Shown here: piece by piece, positions 1 through 5,573 of the stretch | Position numbering within the stretch: the first letter of the stretch is position 1 | Layout of the letters: each line of letters opens with the position of its first letter | Origin: a virus | Strand: one strand, 5' to 3' | DNA length: 22,752 bases | Virus record (IMG/VR): IMGVR_UViG_3300028596_000067 | Location: 1 to 22,752 of that record | Notes under the pieces: model-generated | What the model was told of the DNA's origin: nothing | Databases searched by the model: none | What the model saw: only the letters and a program-made list of their open reading frames with translations | Position numbers and translations under genes: made by a program

Positions 1-113
1 CAGATGACTTCCCCGCTCTCAAGGAGCTGGTTCAAGGACACATTTTGCTGCCACAGCCCCCAAACATGAGCGATCTGCGGACTCGTCTCGATATCGATCG
101 TAAGAAGTCGCAC
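1..113 (-). CDS. DnaQ/RNase H-fold 3'-5' exonuclease, 5' part only
   Basis: Only the first 37 codons are inside the window, and the gene continues beyond position 1. The GTG start shares one base with the TAG stop of the upstream homing endonuclease gene, so the two are translationally coupled. The visible protein begins VRLLTIDIETSP and continues AHVWGLW with QNVSLNQLL. The DIET stretch matches the exo I motif (Asp and Glu metal ligands) of DnaQ-like and RNase H-fold exonucleases, and the following VWGLW with QNV is familiar from small phage exonucleases of this type. A role in phage DNA replication or repair fits the primase, helicase and nuclease neighbours. The later catalytic motifs lie outside the window, so activity cannot be judged. 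Confidence 0.7.
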   Translation of the reverse strand, partial: MRLLTIDIETSPQIAHVWGLWQQNVSLNQLLESGEVI

Positions 114-622
114 TATATGTGCCTCCAGATTCGTCGGGTCTCTATCTGATGGATGAGACTCGGAGAAACGCCGTATCTGCCGGCTAGCTCCTTTTTGCTC
201 ATCGTTCCAACAAGAGCCCTGATCTCCTGGACCTCATTGGCGGTTAGCTTCGCGTTGTGGACCCTCTCTCCCAGAGGGAGCGTTCCGTGAACGCTCTTGT
301 CCTTGGCATTCTCCGTGGGAGTACCAAGAATCAGGTTCGACACCCGGTTGTTATCCTGATCTCCGTCCAGGTGACGGACGTGAAACCCTTCAACCCGATT
401 CCCGGTATATACCTCATAGACCAAGTGGTGAAGAAGCCACGGTTCCCCCTTGAGACGGAGGAACCAGTAACCGTCTTTCCTCTTCCGAGGCTTCATCATC
501 TTCGGTACGGATCGAAAGGTTCTGTGTCTGGCGGACAGAATCCAGGTGCGAACCTGGCCCTGACTACTCACGTCGTAGAAGCCTTCAAGTCCGGGGACCG
601 GTTTCCAATCCTCATCGTCCAA
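113..622 (-). CDS. HNH homing endonuclease with NUMOD4 domain
   Basis: A free-standing homing endonuclease of about 169 aa. Near the N-terminus, DEDWKPVPGLEGFYDVSSQG is a NUMOD4 motif. It is followed by an HNH core with LLHHLVYEVYTG, HVRHLDGDQDNN and RVSNL, and then by a C-terminal helix-turn-helix (KKELAGRYGVSPSLIHQIE) that would help bind DNA. The chosen start is TTG at 622, preceded by GGGGGA four bases away. The frame is open upstream to 694, but that would overlap the DUF3310 gene by 83 bases. The start overlaps the end of that gene, and the stop overlaps the exonuclease start. The architecture matches the endonuclease between the terminase genes (10686-11177), so the two are probably related selfish elements. 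Confidence 0.8.
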   Translation of the reverse strand: MDDEDWKPVPGLEGFYDVSSQGQVRTWILSARHRTFRSVPKMMKPRKRKDGYWFLRLKGEPWLLHHLVYEVYTGNRVEGFHVRHLDGDQDNNRVSNLILGTPTENAKDKSVHGTLPLGERVHNAKLTANEVQEIRALVGTMSKKELAGRYGVSPSLIHQIETRRIWRHI

Positions 623-1100
623 CGGTTCCCCCAAGACGCTGAATCTCCCGTTCGACGTACCAGAGAGCCTTCTGAAGATCCTGAATCGGGTCATCCGACT
701 TCAGACCAGCCCGCCATATGTACTTGGTGGCATTGCCCAGGTTGAAGTTCATGTGCTCAGTGACCTGAATGCACTCAACCCCCGAGGGGTGGGAGGTGTA
801 GTGAGAAGGATGATTGACAGAATCACTCTTATCAACCTTGAGGCCAAGAGATTCTGCGATCAAATCATGAGCCTGGACAACGTCTGCATCAGAAGGCTTG
901 GAAAGCGCGTCATAGACGTTCTCGAACTCCAGCTCCTCTTCCTTGAAGCAAGGGCGATTACCGTCACCGGTTTCGACCCTGACCGAAAGTATGTTTCCCG
1001 TGTCAGGGTTCGCTACTTCGCCCCTCGTACCCATCCAGTACCCATAGGCTATGTCGTCCTTCACCACAACCACACGGTCACCAGGCTTGAACTTACTCAT
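612..1100 (-). CDS. SH3/KOW-like N-terminus fused to DUF3310 protein
   Basis: A 162-aa protein with two parts. Residues 1 to about 55 (KFKPGDRVVVVKDD then GTRGEV) look like the small KOW/SH3-type beta barrel also seen in the next two upstream genes. Residues 95-156 are a DUF3310 domain, with VNHPSHY, GVECIQVTEHM, NATKYIWRAG and DLQKALWYVEREI. This family is often labelled 'nucleotide kinase' in phages, but no Walker A motif is visible and I would not assume that activity. The ATG overlaps the stop of the upstream KOW-like gene (GCATGA). A degenerate operator motif lies inside the coding sequence at 824-836. Confidence 0.78.
   Translation of the reverse strand: MSKFKPGDRVVVVKDDIAYGYWMGTRGEVANPDTGNILSVRVETGDGNRPCFKEEELEFENVYDALSKPSDADVVQAHDLIAESLGLKVDKSDSVNHPSHYTSHPSGVECIQVTEHMNFNLGNATKYIWRAGLKSDDPIQDLQKALWYVEREIQRLGGTVGR
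824..836 (-). promoter_or_regulatory. operator/stoperator-like motif inside a gene (2 mismatches)
   Basis: Read on the minus strand this is GTTGATAAGAGTG, 11 of 13 matching GTTGATAAGAGAT and in the left-pointing orientation. It lies within the DUF3310 gene, at the codons for KVDKSDSV. TTGATA is followed after 17 bases by CATCCT, which resembles the CATACT -10 box of the exact sites but is weaker. It may be a coincidence of coding sequence or a genuine intragenic stoperator. Confidence 0.4.
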
Positions 1101-1279
1101 GCCTCCACCTTCCGAAGCTCATCGTCGTTGTACCAAAGGACCGGATTACCGATGTCAGCTCCATCGTCAATCATGATCGTGATGAAACCATGCTCGGGGA
1201 AAACGCCGATGACGTTCCCAAAACAACCAACGAGGGGATCATCTGCAATGACCTCAACGCGGTCTCCGACCTCGAACAT
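1097..1279 (-). CDS. small KOW/SH3-like protein
   Basis: A 60-aa protein beginning MFEVGDRVEVIADDP and ending NDDELRKVEA. The opening F-V-G-D-R-V-E-V and the regular alternation of strands suggest a single small beta barrel of the KOW/SH3 kind. It is clearly paralogous to its upstream neighbour at 1279-1449 (MFVNGDRVEAVTDD, ending SELRKTGA), so the two arose by tandem duplication. Its ATG overlaps the upstream TGA (TGATG), and its stop overlaps the ATG of the DUF3310 gene. The function is unknown. Such domains bind nucleic acid or protein in other systems, which is only a guess here. Confidence 0.72.
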   Translation of the reverse strand: MFEVGDRVEVIADDPLVGCFGNVIGVFPEHGFITIMIDDGADIGNPVLWYNDDELRKVEA

Positions 1280-1449
1280 CAGGCACCTGTCTTCCGAAGT
1301 TCAGAGAAGTCGAACCAAAGCGGATAAAACTCGTCATCCAAATGAACGCGGGCGTCCGAAGACTCAGTAAGAACTTCCACCACTTCACCAAACGCACCGT
1401 TGAAATGGTCGTCCGTTACTGCCTCAACACGATCACCGTTTACGAACAT
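1279..1449 (-). CDS. small KOW/SH3-like protein, paralogue of next gene
   Basis: A 56-aa protein: MFVNGDRVEAVTDDHFNG at the start, FYPLWFDFSELRKTGA at the end. It aligns with the 60-aa product of 1097-1279 along its whole length (M-F-V-x-G-D-R-V-E at the start, W-(F/Y)-x-D-x-x-E-L-R-K at the end). The ATG at 1449 overlaps the TGA of the gene upstream, and its TGA overlaps the ATG downstream, so translation is coupled throughout this cluster. GGAGAAGTG just before the ATG provides a ribosome binding site. No function is recognised. Confidence 0.75.
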   Translation of the reverse strand: MFVNGDRVEAVTDDHFNGAFGEVVEVLTESSDARVHLDDEFYPLWFDFSELRKTGA

Positions 1450-1628
1450 CACTTCTCCATCTCGTTAGCCGCACGGATCAGGTGCTCTCCAAGAGCACGC
1501 ATCTGAGAAGGGGTTAGCGGATTGTCGTTGTAGACGATGTCCAGGTCCCTCATCTCCTCTGCCTGAAGGCAGAGGGTTCCGGACTTTGCGTATGCCTCTG
1601 TGAGGCTCCAACCACCCATGTCAGTCAT
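1449..1628 (-). CDS. hypothetical protein, 59 aa
   Basis: The protein starts MTDMGGWSLTEAYAKSGTL and is acidic and mostly helical in appearance, ending HLIRAANEMEK. I recognise no family. The ATG at 1628 has GGAG five bases upstream; a GTG one codon earlier is also possible. The start overlaps the stop of the TOPRIM gene and the stop overlaps the start of the KOW-like gene, which supports it as a real member of the operon. The DIVYNDNPLTPSQ segment and the final helix look suited to a protein-protein contact, but that is inference. Confidence 0.6.
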   Translation of the reverse strand: MTDMGGWSLTEAYAKSGTLCLQAEEMRDLDIVYNDNPLTPSQMRALGEHLIRAANEMEK

Positions 1629-2326
1629 CACTTCTCCAGACCAAGCAGTTGTCGAATGCAGCCGTCGCCGTGCTGACGACGAAGAGAATCCGGGTCCTCC
1701 CCTTCGGGGAGCTGGATAGGAACTCCGTTGGGGAGCTTCTCGGCTAGCTTCTCGTTCATGTCCTGCCCCGCCTTGTCCCCGTCCCCCAGGAGGAACACCT
1801 TCTCGTAGCCGGCGAAGGCTCGTTCAAAGTGCGTCTTCCAGGCACTTACACCCTGGAGGGCTACCGCGGGGATGCCTTCCAAGTCGACTGACCAGGAAGA
1901 GAACTCCCCCTCAGTGATGGCTACATAAGGACTAGAGGAGATGAGGGCCCCGGTGTTGTAGAGCCGGGGCGTATCTCCAGGGAGGGACTGGTACTTCCCA
2001 TGTCCCTCGTGATGCTCCTTCTCTCCCAGGAGGAAGAAGTACGTCCCATCAGGAGCCCGTACACACTCGTCTCGGATGCATCGGAAACGAACCGTGGCTA
2101 CCAGGTGAGGACCGCCAGCCGGCCGCAGGTACGGAAGAACGAGGTGATGCCGGTACTTCTCATGACCCGTCACCGAATCGCCTACGTAGCCGGGAAGCCA
2201 CCTCTCTGCGCCCTCGTCCAAACCGCGGGCGATCAGGAACTCCTCTGCTGGGCTTCCCTTGTACTGGCTCTGGTAGTGCTTCGCTGCTTCCACCGAACCG
2301 GGCATCTGCCCATTCGATCGCTTCAC
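1628..2326 (-). CDS. DNA primase, TOPRIM (catalytic) part
   Basis: This frame encodes the catalytic half of a DnaG-like primase that makes RNA primers for phage DNA replication. The TOPRIM fold shows in AITEGE (Glu at about residues 139 and 141) and in VFLLGDGDKAG (Asp 182 and 184), the metal-binding acidic residues. The first alignable residues are about EAAKHYQSQY, roughly 13 codons in. The zinc-finger half lies immediately upstream in another frame (2160-2585). The GTG at 2326 has AGGAGG about 12 bases away, which is rather far, and an in-frame ATG at 2305 is weakly supported. The protein may therefore be made by +1 frameshifting from the upstream frame or by reinitiation. Confidence 0.82.
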   Translation of the reverse strand: MKRSNGQMPGSVEAAKHYQSQYKGSPAEEFLIARGLDEGAERWLPGYVGDSVTGHEKYRHHLVLPYLRPAGGPHLVATVRFRCIRDECVRAPDGTYFFLLGEKEHHEGHGKYQSLPGDTPRLYNTGALISSSPYVAITEGEFSSWSVDLEGIPAVALQGVSAWKTHFERAFAGYEKVFLLGDGDKAGQDMNEKLAEKLPNGVPIQLPEGEDPDSLRRQHGDGCIRQLLGLEK

Positions 2327-2585
2327 GGAAGCCGATCCCCTCCTCTCGCATAATCACGTCTAGGCTGTCTTCAGAGACATCGCACGCGTGGCAATGCCAT
2401 CTGTTGGCCTCGGAGTTGATTGACGCGCTTGGTCTGTCTTCTATGTGCAAAGGGCACAGGATCTTCTTCCAAGCCCCTCCCCAATCGGGGATATCAACTT
2501 CGGGGTAGAACTCCTCAAAGACTTCGAGGATCGGAGGCTTAGGCGGAGGCGGAAGCTTCTGTCCGGAGGTAAATCCTCGTGCCAT
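2160..2585 (-). CDS. DNA primase, CHC2 zinc-finger part
   Basis: A 141-aa frame whose first 95 residues or so form the N-terminal zinc-binding domain of DnaG-type primases. C44 and H47 (CPLH) and C65 and C68 (CHAC) are the metal ligands, followed by SLDVIMREEGIGFREAIEWA, the typical helix after the finger. Beyond about residue 100 the sequence becomes low-complexity and Arg-rich (GRGRREVASRLRRRFG) and is probably not part of the folded protein: the +1 frame takes over the primase homology there. The ATG at 2585 has AAGGAG seven bases upstream. The start lies inside the preceding 55-aa gene. The protein acts in priming with the TOPRIM half and the DnaB-like ATPase. Confidence 0.78.
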   Translation of the reverse strand: MARGFTSGQKLPPPPKPPILEVFEEFYPEVDIPDWGGAWKKILCPLHIEDRPSASINSEANRWHCHACDVSEDSLDVIMREEGIGFREAIEWADARFGGSSEALPEPVQGKPSRGVPDRPRFGRGRREVASRLRRRFGDGS

Positions 2586-2706
2586 CCTCGTTCTCCTTGA
2601 ACACGTGGACAGGGAACTCATAAGTGCGGTGGAGGCAGGACATGAAGTGCTGAGTTCCAGCCCACTCACGGAAGGAGGAGACGTTCGTACCGTCAAGCTT
2701 CTGCAT
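2539..2706 (-). CDS. hypothetical protein, 55 aa
   Basis: A short frame starting MQKLDGTNVSSFREWAGTQ and ending LRTEASASA. Its ATG overlaps the TGA of the Endo VII-like gene (TGATG), and its last 47 bases overlap the start of the primase zinc-finger gene. I recognise no family. Residues 25-48 (LHRTYEFPVHVFKENEDGTR) look like a compact beta hairpin. The coupled start and its place between two well-supported genes are the main support. Confidence 0.55.
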   Translation of the reverse strand: MQKLDGTNVSSFREWAGTQHFMSCLHRTYEFPVHVFKENEDGTRIYLRTEASASA

Positions 2707-3131
2707 CAGTCTGTTTCCTTACGGTTGTCACGATGTATTCGGATTCCGAGGAACTGAACCGCAGGTGGAGAGACCAGATACTCCGCGGCCTTGAGAAGGA
2801 CTTCGGGCTTGTCCCGAGCTGCTGTCAGGAGCCTGCCGTTACACATCCGGCAGAGAAGGCCCCGAACAATCCCTGTCTTGTGGTCGTGGTCCACGGAGAG
2901 CCTCTGTCTCCGAGTTCCTCCGCAGATAGCGCACTTCCCGCCCTGCGCCTCAAACAGCCGGTCGTACTCGCCGGCTTCAAGTCCGTAGGTGTCCTGGACT
3001 CGGAACTCATGGGACGCCTTGGAGCGTCCCTTCTTCCGACAGTCCGCACAGAGCTTGCCTCGTGGTGTGAAGAACCTGAGAGCCCTGTTCTTTGAACACC
3101 TCGTGCACCTGCGGGTCTTAGAACCTGACAT
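2706..3131 (-). CDS. Endonuclease VII-type HNH nuclease
   Basis: A 141-aa protein of the recombination endonuclease VII (Endo VII) family, which cuts branched DNA such as junctions in T4. N-terminal C9xxC12 and C28xxC31 form a probable extra zinc site. The core carries GGKCAICGG (C67, C70), LSVDHDHKTG (the DH...H active-site loop), and GLLCRMCNG (C94, C97, N98), the structural zinc and catalytic Asn arrangement of the family. The role in this phage could be resolving replication or recombination intermediates before packaging. The ATG at 3131 is formed partly by an exact operator motif (3130-3142), which also lies over the end of the upstream gene. Confidence 0.85.
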   Translation of the reverse strand: MSGSKTRRCTRCSKNRALRFFTPRGKLCADCRKKGRSKASHEFRVQDTYGLEAGEYDRLFEAQGGKCAICGGTRRQRLSVDHDHKTGIVRGLLCRMCNGRLLTAARDKPEVLLKAAEYLVSPPAVQFLGIRIHRDNRKETD

Positions 3132-3417
3132 CTCTTATCAACCTTCGCTCCAAAGAAAAGAGCCGGCTCTCGTTATGGGTCGCCTGAAGCCGACCAAGGA
3201 ACTCGACCAGACTCATCTTGACTCGGGAGAACTTCCCCTGATCCAGGACCAGAGTCTTGTAGCCGCCCTGGAAGTACCGAATAAGGACTTCCCCAAGAGT
3301 CTTGGTGTCGAGCCGGCGGGGGTTGGTGATCCGGAGGTAGAGGACTGCCCCCTCAGTTGTGATGTCCTTCTGGAGACCGAAGCCAACACTCTTCTTGTTC
3401 GTTCGCATCTTGTTCAC
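3118..3417 (-). CDS. hypothetical protein, 99 aa
   Basis: The protein begins with GTG (VNKMRTNKK) and is basic, with TTEGAVLYLRITNPRRLDT and a C-terminal SLERRLIRDVRF. No family is recognised. The start is unusual: an operator-bearing promoter (3424-3452) would place the transcription start at about 3417, so the message could be leaderless from this GTG. The alternative ATG at 3408 has GGAG 11 bases upstream. The gene's end overlaps the start of the Endo VII-like gene by 14 bases, and its last codons run close to an operator. Confidence 0.6.
   Translation of the reverse strand: MNKMRTNKKSVGFGLQKDITTEGAVLYLRITNPRRLDTKTLGEVLIRYFQGGYKTLVLDQGKFSRVKMSLVEFLGRLQATHNESRLFSLERRLIRDVRF
3130..3142 (-). 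promoter_or_regulatory. exact 13-base operator/stoperator at a gene start
   Basis: Read on the minus strand: GTTGATAAGAGAT, an exact copy of the repeated motif. It covers the first bases of the start codon of the Endo VII-like gene. The expected -10 position 17 bases beyond the TTGATA has no good box (AGACCC), so this copy looks like a stoperator that would block passing transcription rather than a promoter operator. Confidence 0.7.
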
Positions 3418-3423
3418 ATCTCC

Positions 3424-3453
3424 AGTATGACTGTTCGAACATCTCTTATCAAC
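3424..3453 (-). promoter_or_regulatory. leftward promoter with embedded operator
   Basis: On the minus strand, -35 TTGATA (3452-3447), a 17-base spacer and -10 CATACT (3429-3424). The exact operator GTTGATAAGAGAT (3453-3441) overlaps the -35 box, so a bound repressor would exclude RNA polymerase. The -10 region GTCATACTGGAG is identical to that of the promoter at 5544-5572. The expected transcription start falls at about 3417, at the GTG of the 99-aa gene. Confidence 0.72.
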
Positions 3454-3483
3454 CTTGAAGGAGTTGTGAAGGAGTGATCTACG

Positions 3484-3825
3484 TCACTCCACAACCGGAA
3501 CCATGGTGTCCTCGTAGCCCACCCTGTGGTTTCCAGTGGGGTCCTCCAGGACATACAGGGGGTTGCCGTTCCGCCGGAAAGGACCAGCCGCCACCTTGCA
3601 CAGGTCTCCTGTTGTGTGGGTACGGACCACCTGTCCCGCCTCGAACTTGGGGGCAGGTGTCAGGTCGACAGACCGCACGATGGAAGAACAACCCTCCAGA
3701 GGACCGAACTCCAGCCACTTCACTAGGTAGCTATCTACCCCACCAGGCCCGCGGAACGGCCCGAACTGGACCTCAGCCTTGTCTTCGTCCTGGAAGACGA
3801 CCTTGTCACCCTGCTTGAACTGCAT
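3484..3825 (-). CDS. KOW/SH3-like hypothetical protein, 113 aa
   Basis: The protein starts MQFKQGDKVVFQDED, the same kind of opening as the small KOW/SH3-like proteins at 1097-1449. A second similar segment begins near residue 60 (KFEAGQVVRTHTTGDLCKV), so it may contain two small beta barrels in tandem. GGGGAGTC precedes the ATG at 3825. It lies just downstream of the DnaB-like ATPase gene, with an 8-base gap. No enzymatic motif is visible, and the function is unknown. The gene ends about 30 bases before the operator-promoter at 3424-3453. Confidence 0.65.
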   Translation of the reverse strand: MQFKQGDKVVFQDEDKAEVQFGPFRGPGGVDSYLVKWLEFGPLEGCSSIVRSVDLTPAPKFEAGQVVRTHTTGDLCKVAAGPFRRNGNPLYVLEDPTGNHRVGYEDTMVPVVE

Positions 3826-3833
3826 GACTCCCC

Positions 3834-4673
3834 TTAGAAGTTGATACCCATAGCGTCCTCTGCGTCCTTCAGACGCAGGGTTGTGCTGTCCAGCTCCAGC
3901 CGGGCAAAGGTTTGCCCGGAGGGGTCTGCAACGTCTTCACGGTTCTTCACAGAACTGACGTTGAGGACTCGGTTCATCCCAACCTCGTCCGGCTCCCGAT
4001 GGATGGTCAGGATCAGAGCTGGCACACGACCGATCTTCCCCTTCACACCAGACAACGGAATGGGCTTCAAGCCATCAGAGAACTCGCCGGTGACATGGTG
4101 AAGAGCCATCACATGAGACTCAGTCTGTCGAGCCATATCAGACAGGTACTCACACATGCCCTCAAGACCGAATGTGAAGGACTCGGCATCCCCGGCTCCG
4201 CCATTGTCAACATTGGTGATGTTGTCCACGACACACAAATGGGGATGACAGCCGAAGACCTCGTAATAGGTCTCAAGGTCCGCCTCCATGTCAGACGGAG
4301 TCGGCATGGCCTCATAGGACATGCGAACCCACCATTTGTCACTAAGAGCCCTCTCGTACTCCTGGAACTTGCCCTCCAGGAGTGCCTTCTTGACATCCCG
4401 AATATCGTCACCAGTCAGCATTGCCGTGGCTCGACTGAGCTGAGTTGCAGCGTTGCTGTCCGCAGACCAGTACATAACTGGCATGGAGCCATACAGGGCC
4501 ACGTTCATTGCCAGCAGGGACTTGCCTGTTCCGGGGCCGGCTGCAACAAGGGACAGCTCGCTTCGTCGGAACTCGACTCCGAGCTTCTGAAGTGCCTTGG
4601 AGGGATTGGGGATTGGCTCTCCTGCTGAGCCCTTGATCCTTGCAGACTGGACCAAGCTATAGATGATGCTCAC
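3834..4673 (-). CDS. DnaB-like replicative helicase/RecA-fold ATPase
   Basis: A 279-aa RecA-fold ATPase. Walker A is AAGPGTGKS (residues 44-52), Walker B is LCVVDN (146-151), and ALHHVTGEF near 190-198 resembles the H-motif region of DnaB-type helicases. The protein lacks the N-terminal domain of full-length DnaB, which is common in compact phage helicases. A likely role is unwinding at the phage fork with the primase encoded downstream. An auxiliary RecA/DnaB-family ATPase is the alternative. The start is GTG at 4673, after GGAAGAAG. The gene lies about 20 bases beyond a strong minus-strand terminator (4694-4720), so it may rely on read-through or an unseen promoter. Confidence 0.8.
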   Translation of the reverse strand: MSIIYSLVQSARIKGSAGEPIPNPSKALQKLGVEFRRSELSLVAAGPGTGKSLLAMNVALYGSMPVMYWSADSNAATQLSRATAMLTGDDIRDVKKALLEGKFQEYERALSDKWWVRMSYEAMPTPSDMEADLETYYEVFGCHPHLCVVDNITNVDNGGAGDAESFTFGLEGMCEYLSDMARQTESHVMALHHVTGEFSDGLKPIPLSGVKGKIGRVPALILTIHREPDEVGMNRVLNVSSVKNREDVADPSGQTFARLELDSTTLRLKDAEDAMGINF

Positions 4674-4693
4674 CTTCTTCCAGACATGCGAAA

Positions 4694-4720
4694 GGGCCCC
4701 GAGGTGTTGTCTCGGGGCCC
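4694..4720 (-). terminator. intrinsic terminator-like hairpin, leftward
   Basis: A perfect 10-base-pair stem (GGGCCCCGAG / CTCGGGGCCC) with a 7-base loop. On the minus strand it is followed by TTTCG, a short U tract. It follows the 51-aa gene (4734-4889) and precedes the helicase gene. Confidence 0.75.
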
Positions 4721-4733
4721 TCAGCGGAGGGGG

Positions 4734-4889
4734 CTACTTGGGATTGCTCGGGAACGGCCCTCGAAGAAGGGCCCATACGTCCCACTGATCACTAAAAGTG
4801 GGATGCGACTGCTTCACCTCAATATCCTCCTCTGAGATTCCGAGAGTCACCAGACGAGCCTTCTCCTTGTTCGCTTCGTCTAGAGTCAC
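4734..4889 (-). CDS. hypothetical protein, 51 aa
   Basis: A GTG-started frame (VTLDEANKEKARLVTLGI) with GAGGAG five bases upstream, formed from the last codons of the lipoprotein gene. The protein is acidic and ends ALLRGPFPSNPK. I recognise no family. It ends 14 bases before a strong terminator, which fits it being the last gene of a two-gene unit with the lipoprotein. Confidence 0.6.
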   Translation of the reverse strand: MTLDEANKEKARLVTLGISEEDIEVKQSHPTFSDQWDVWALLRGPFPSNPK

Positions 4890-4891
4890 TT

Positions 4892-5431
4892 CTACTCCTC
4901 AATCTCCTCAACGGGAGGCAATCCTAGGTGGGCCCTGACGAGGCCGGCGGCCTCTCCGTCTTGAGTCAGCGGATACTTGGGGTCGAACAGATCGTCTTCA
5001 GTCTCGACCTCGGACAACTCCTGCCAGGCCAACTGATCTGCCCTGGTCTCATCGATCAACAGACTGATGGACTCCTGAGCCTCAGCCGGCCAAGGAACCT
5101 TGCCTACCTCATCAGCGAACTGCCTGTTGACTGAAGGCATGTCCTTGCAAGCCTTACGGATCTTGGAGAAGTCACCTGACTTGACGATTCCCTCATCAAG
5201 AATCGGGTTCACGACGGGAAGGCACTTGTCCAAGCCTTCGTTGTAGGGCTCCACCAGTTCCAAGTACTTCTCGGCTCCCTGCTCTCTGGTGAGAGCAGTC
5301 GGTGAAGCCTGTGTGGTTGGCGACGAGACAGACTTACTGCTGTTGGTAGGCGCCGGCTGCTCTTCAGAGGAGCAGCCGACACCCAGCACAACCAGACCAA
5401 TGACCAGGGCAGATACACGAGTTGACTTCAT
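4892..5431 (-). CDS. predicted secreted lipoprotein
   Basis: A 179-aa protein with a classic lipoprotein signal: MKSTR, a hydrophobic stretch (VSALVIGLVVLGV), then the lipobox LGVGC with Cys 20 as the lipidation site. A Ser/Thr/Pro-rich linker (about 22-47) leads to a helical domain with two further cysteines (KCLP, KACKD). It should be anchored outside the host membrane. It has its own operator-controlled promoter (5465-5494). Phage lipoproteins can block superinfection or alter the host surface, but repression in the prophage would argue for an early lytic role. The function is unknown. The predicted leader is about 27 bases, with only GGGG near the ATG as a ribosome binding site. Confidence 0.82.
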   Translation of the reverse strand: MKSTRVSALVIGLVVLGVGCSSEEQPAPTNSSKSVSSPTTQASPTALTREQGAEKYLELVEPYNEGLDKCLPVVNPILDEGIVKSGDFSKIRKACKDMPSVNRQFADEVGKVPWPAEAQESISLLIDETRADQLAWQELSEVETEDDLFDPKYPLTQDGEAAGLVRAHLGLPPVEEIEE

Positions 5432-5464
5432 GCCCCGGACACTAGCACCCTGTCCACAAGGAAG

Positions 5465-5494
5465 ACTCTACACAACCTAACCTCTCTTATCAAC
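5465..5494 (-). promoter_or_regulatory. leftward promoter with embedded operator
   Basis: On the minus strand: -35 TTGATA (5493-5488), 17-base spacer, -10 TAGAGT (5470-5465). The operator (5494-5482) matches 12 of 13 bases and overlaps the -35 box. The start of transcription should be near 5458, giving a short leader before the lipoprotein ATG at 5431. Confidence 0.72.
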
Positions 5495-5510
5495 CTAGGA
5501 GCCTTAGAAG

Positions 5511-5530
5511 AGGGGCCTCATCGGGCCCCT
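5511..5530 (-). terminator. hairpin, probable leftward terminator
   Basis: A 7-base-pair GC-rich stem (AGGGGCC / GGCCCCT) with a 6-base loop, followed on the minus strand by CTTCT. The U tract is poor. It lies after the Cas4/RecB-type nuclease gene and just before the lipoprotein promoter, as expected for a unit boundary. Confidence 0.55.
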
Positions 5531-5543
5531 TCCCTCTACCTCC

Positions 5544-5573
5544 AGTATGACAGACCAAGCATCTCTTATCAAC
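5544..5573 (-). promoter_or_regulatory. leftward promoter with embedded exact operator
   Basis: On the minus strand: -35 TTGATA (5572-5567), 17-base spacer, -10 CATACT (5549-5544). The exact operator (5573-5561) overlaps the -35 box and also the stop codon of the nuclease gene. The 12-base block GTCATACTGGAG around the -10 is identical to that at 3420-3431. A transcript would start near 5537 and meet the hairpin at 5530-5511 almost at once. Confidence 0.7.

Noticed and set aside
1-150. A plus-strand frame open from the window edge to about 150
   Set aside because: The minus strand of the same stretch encodes the clear DIETSP exonuclease start coupled to the upstream gene, which is far better supported.
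257-1370. Plus-strand open frames across the left arm (for example 257-745 and 753-1370)
   Set aside because: They lie opposite well-supported minus-strand genes with recognisable domains, have no ribosome binding sites and show no family features.
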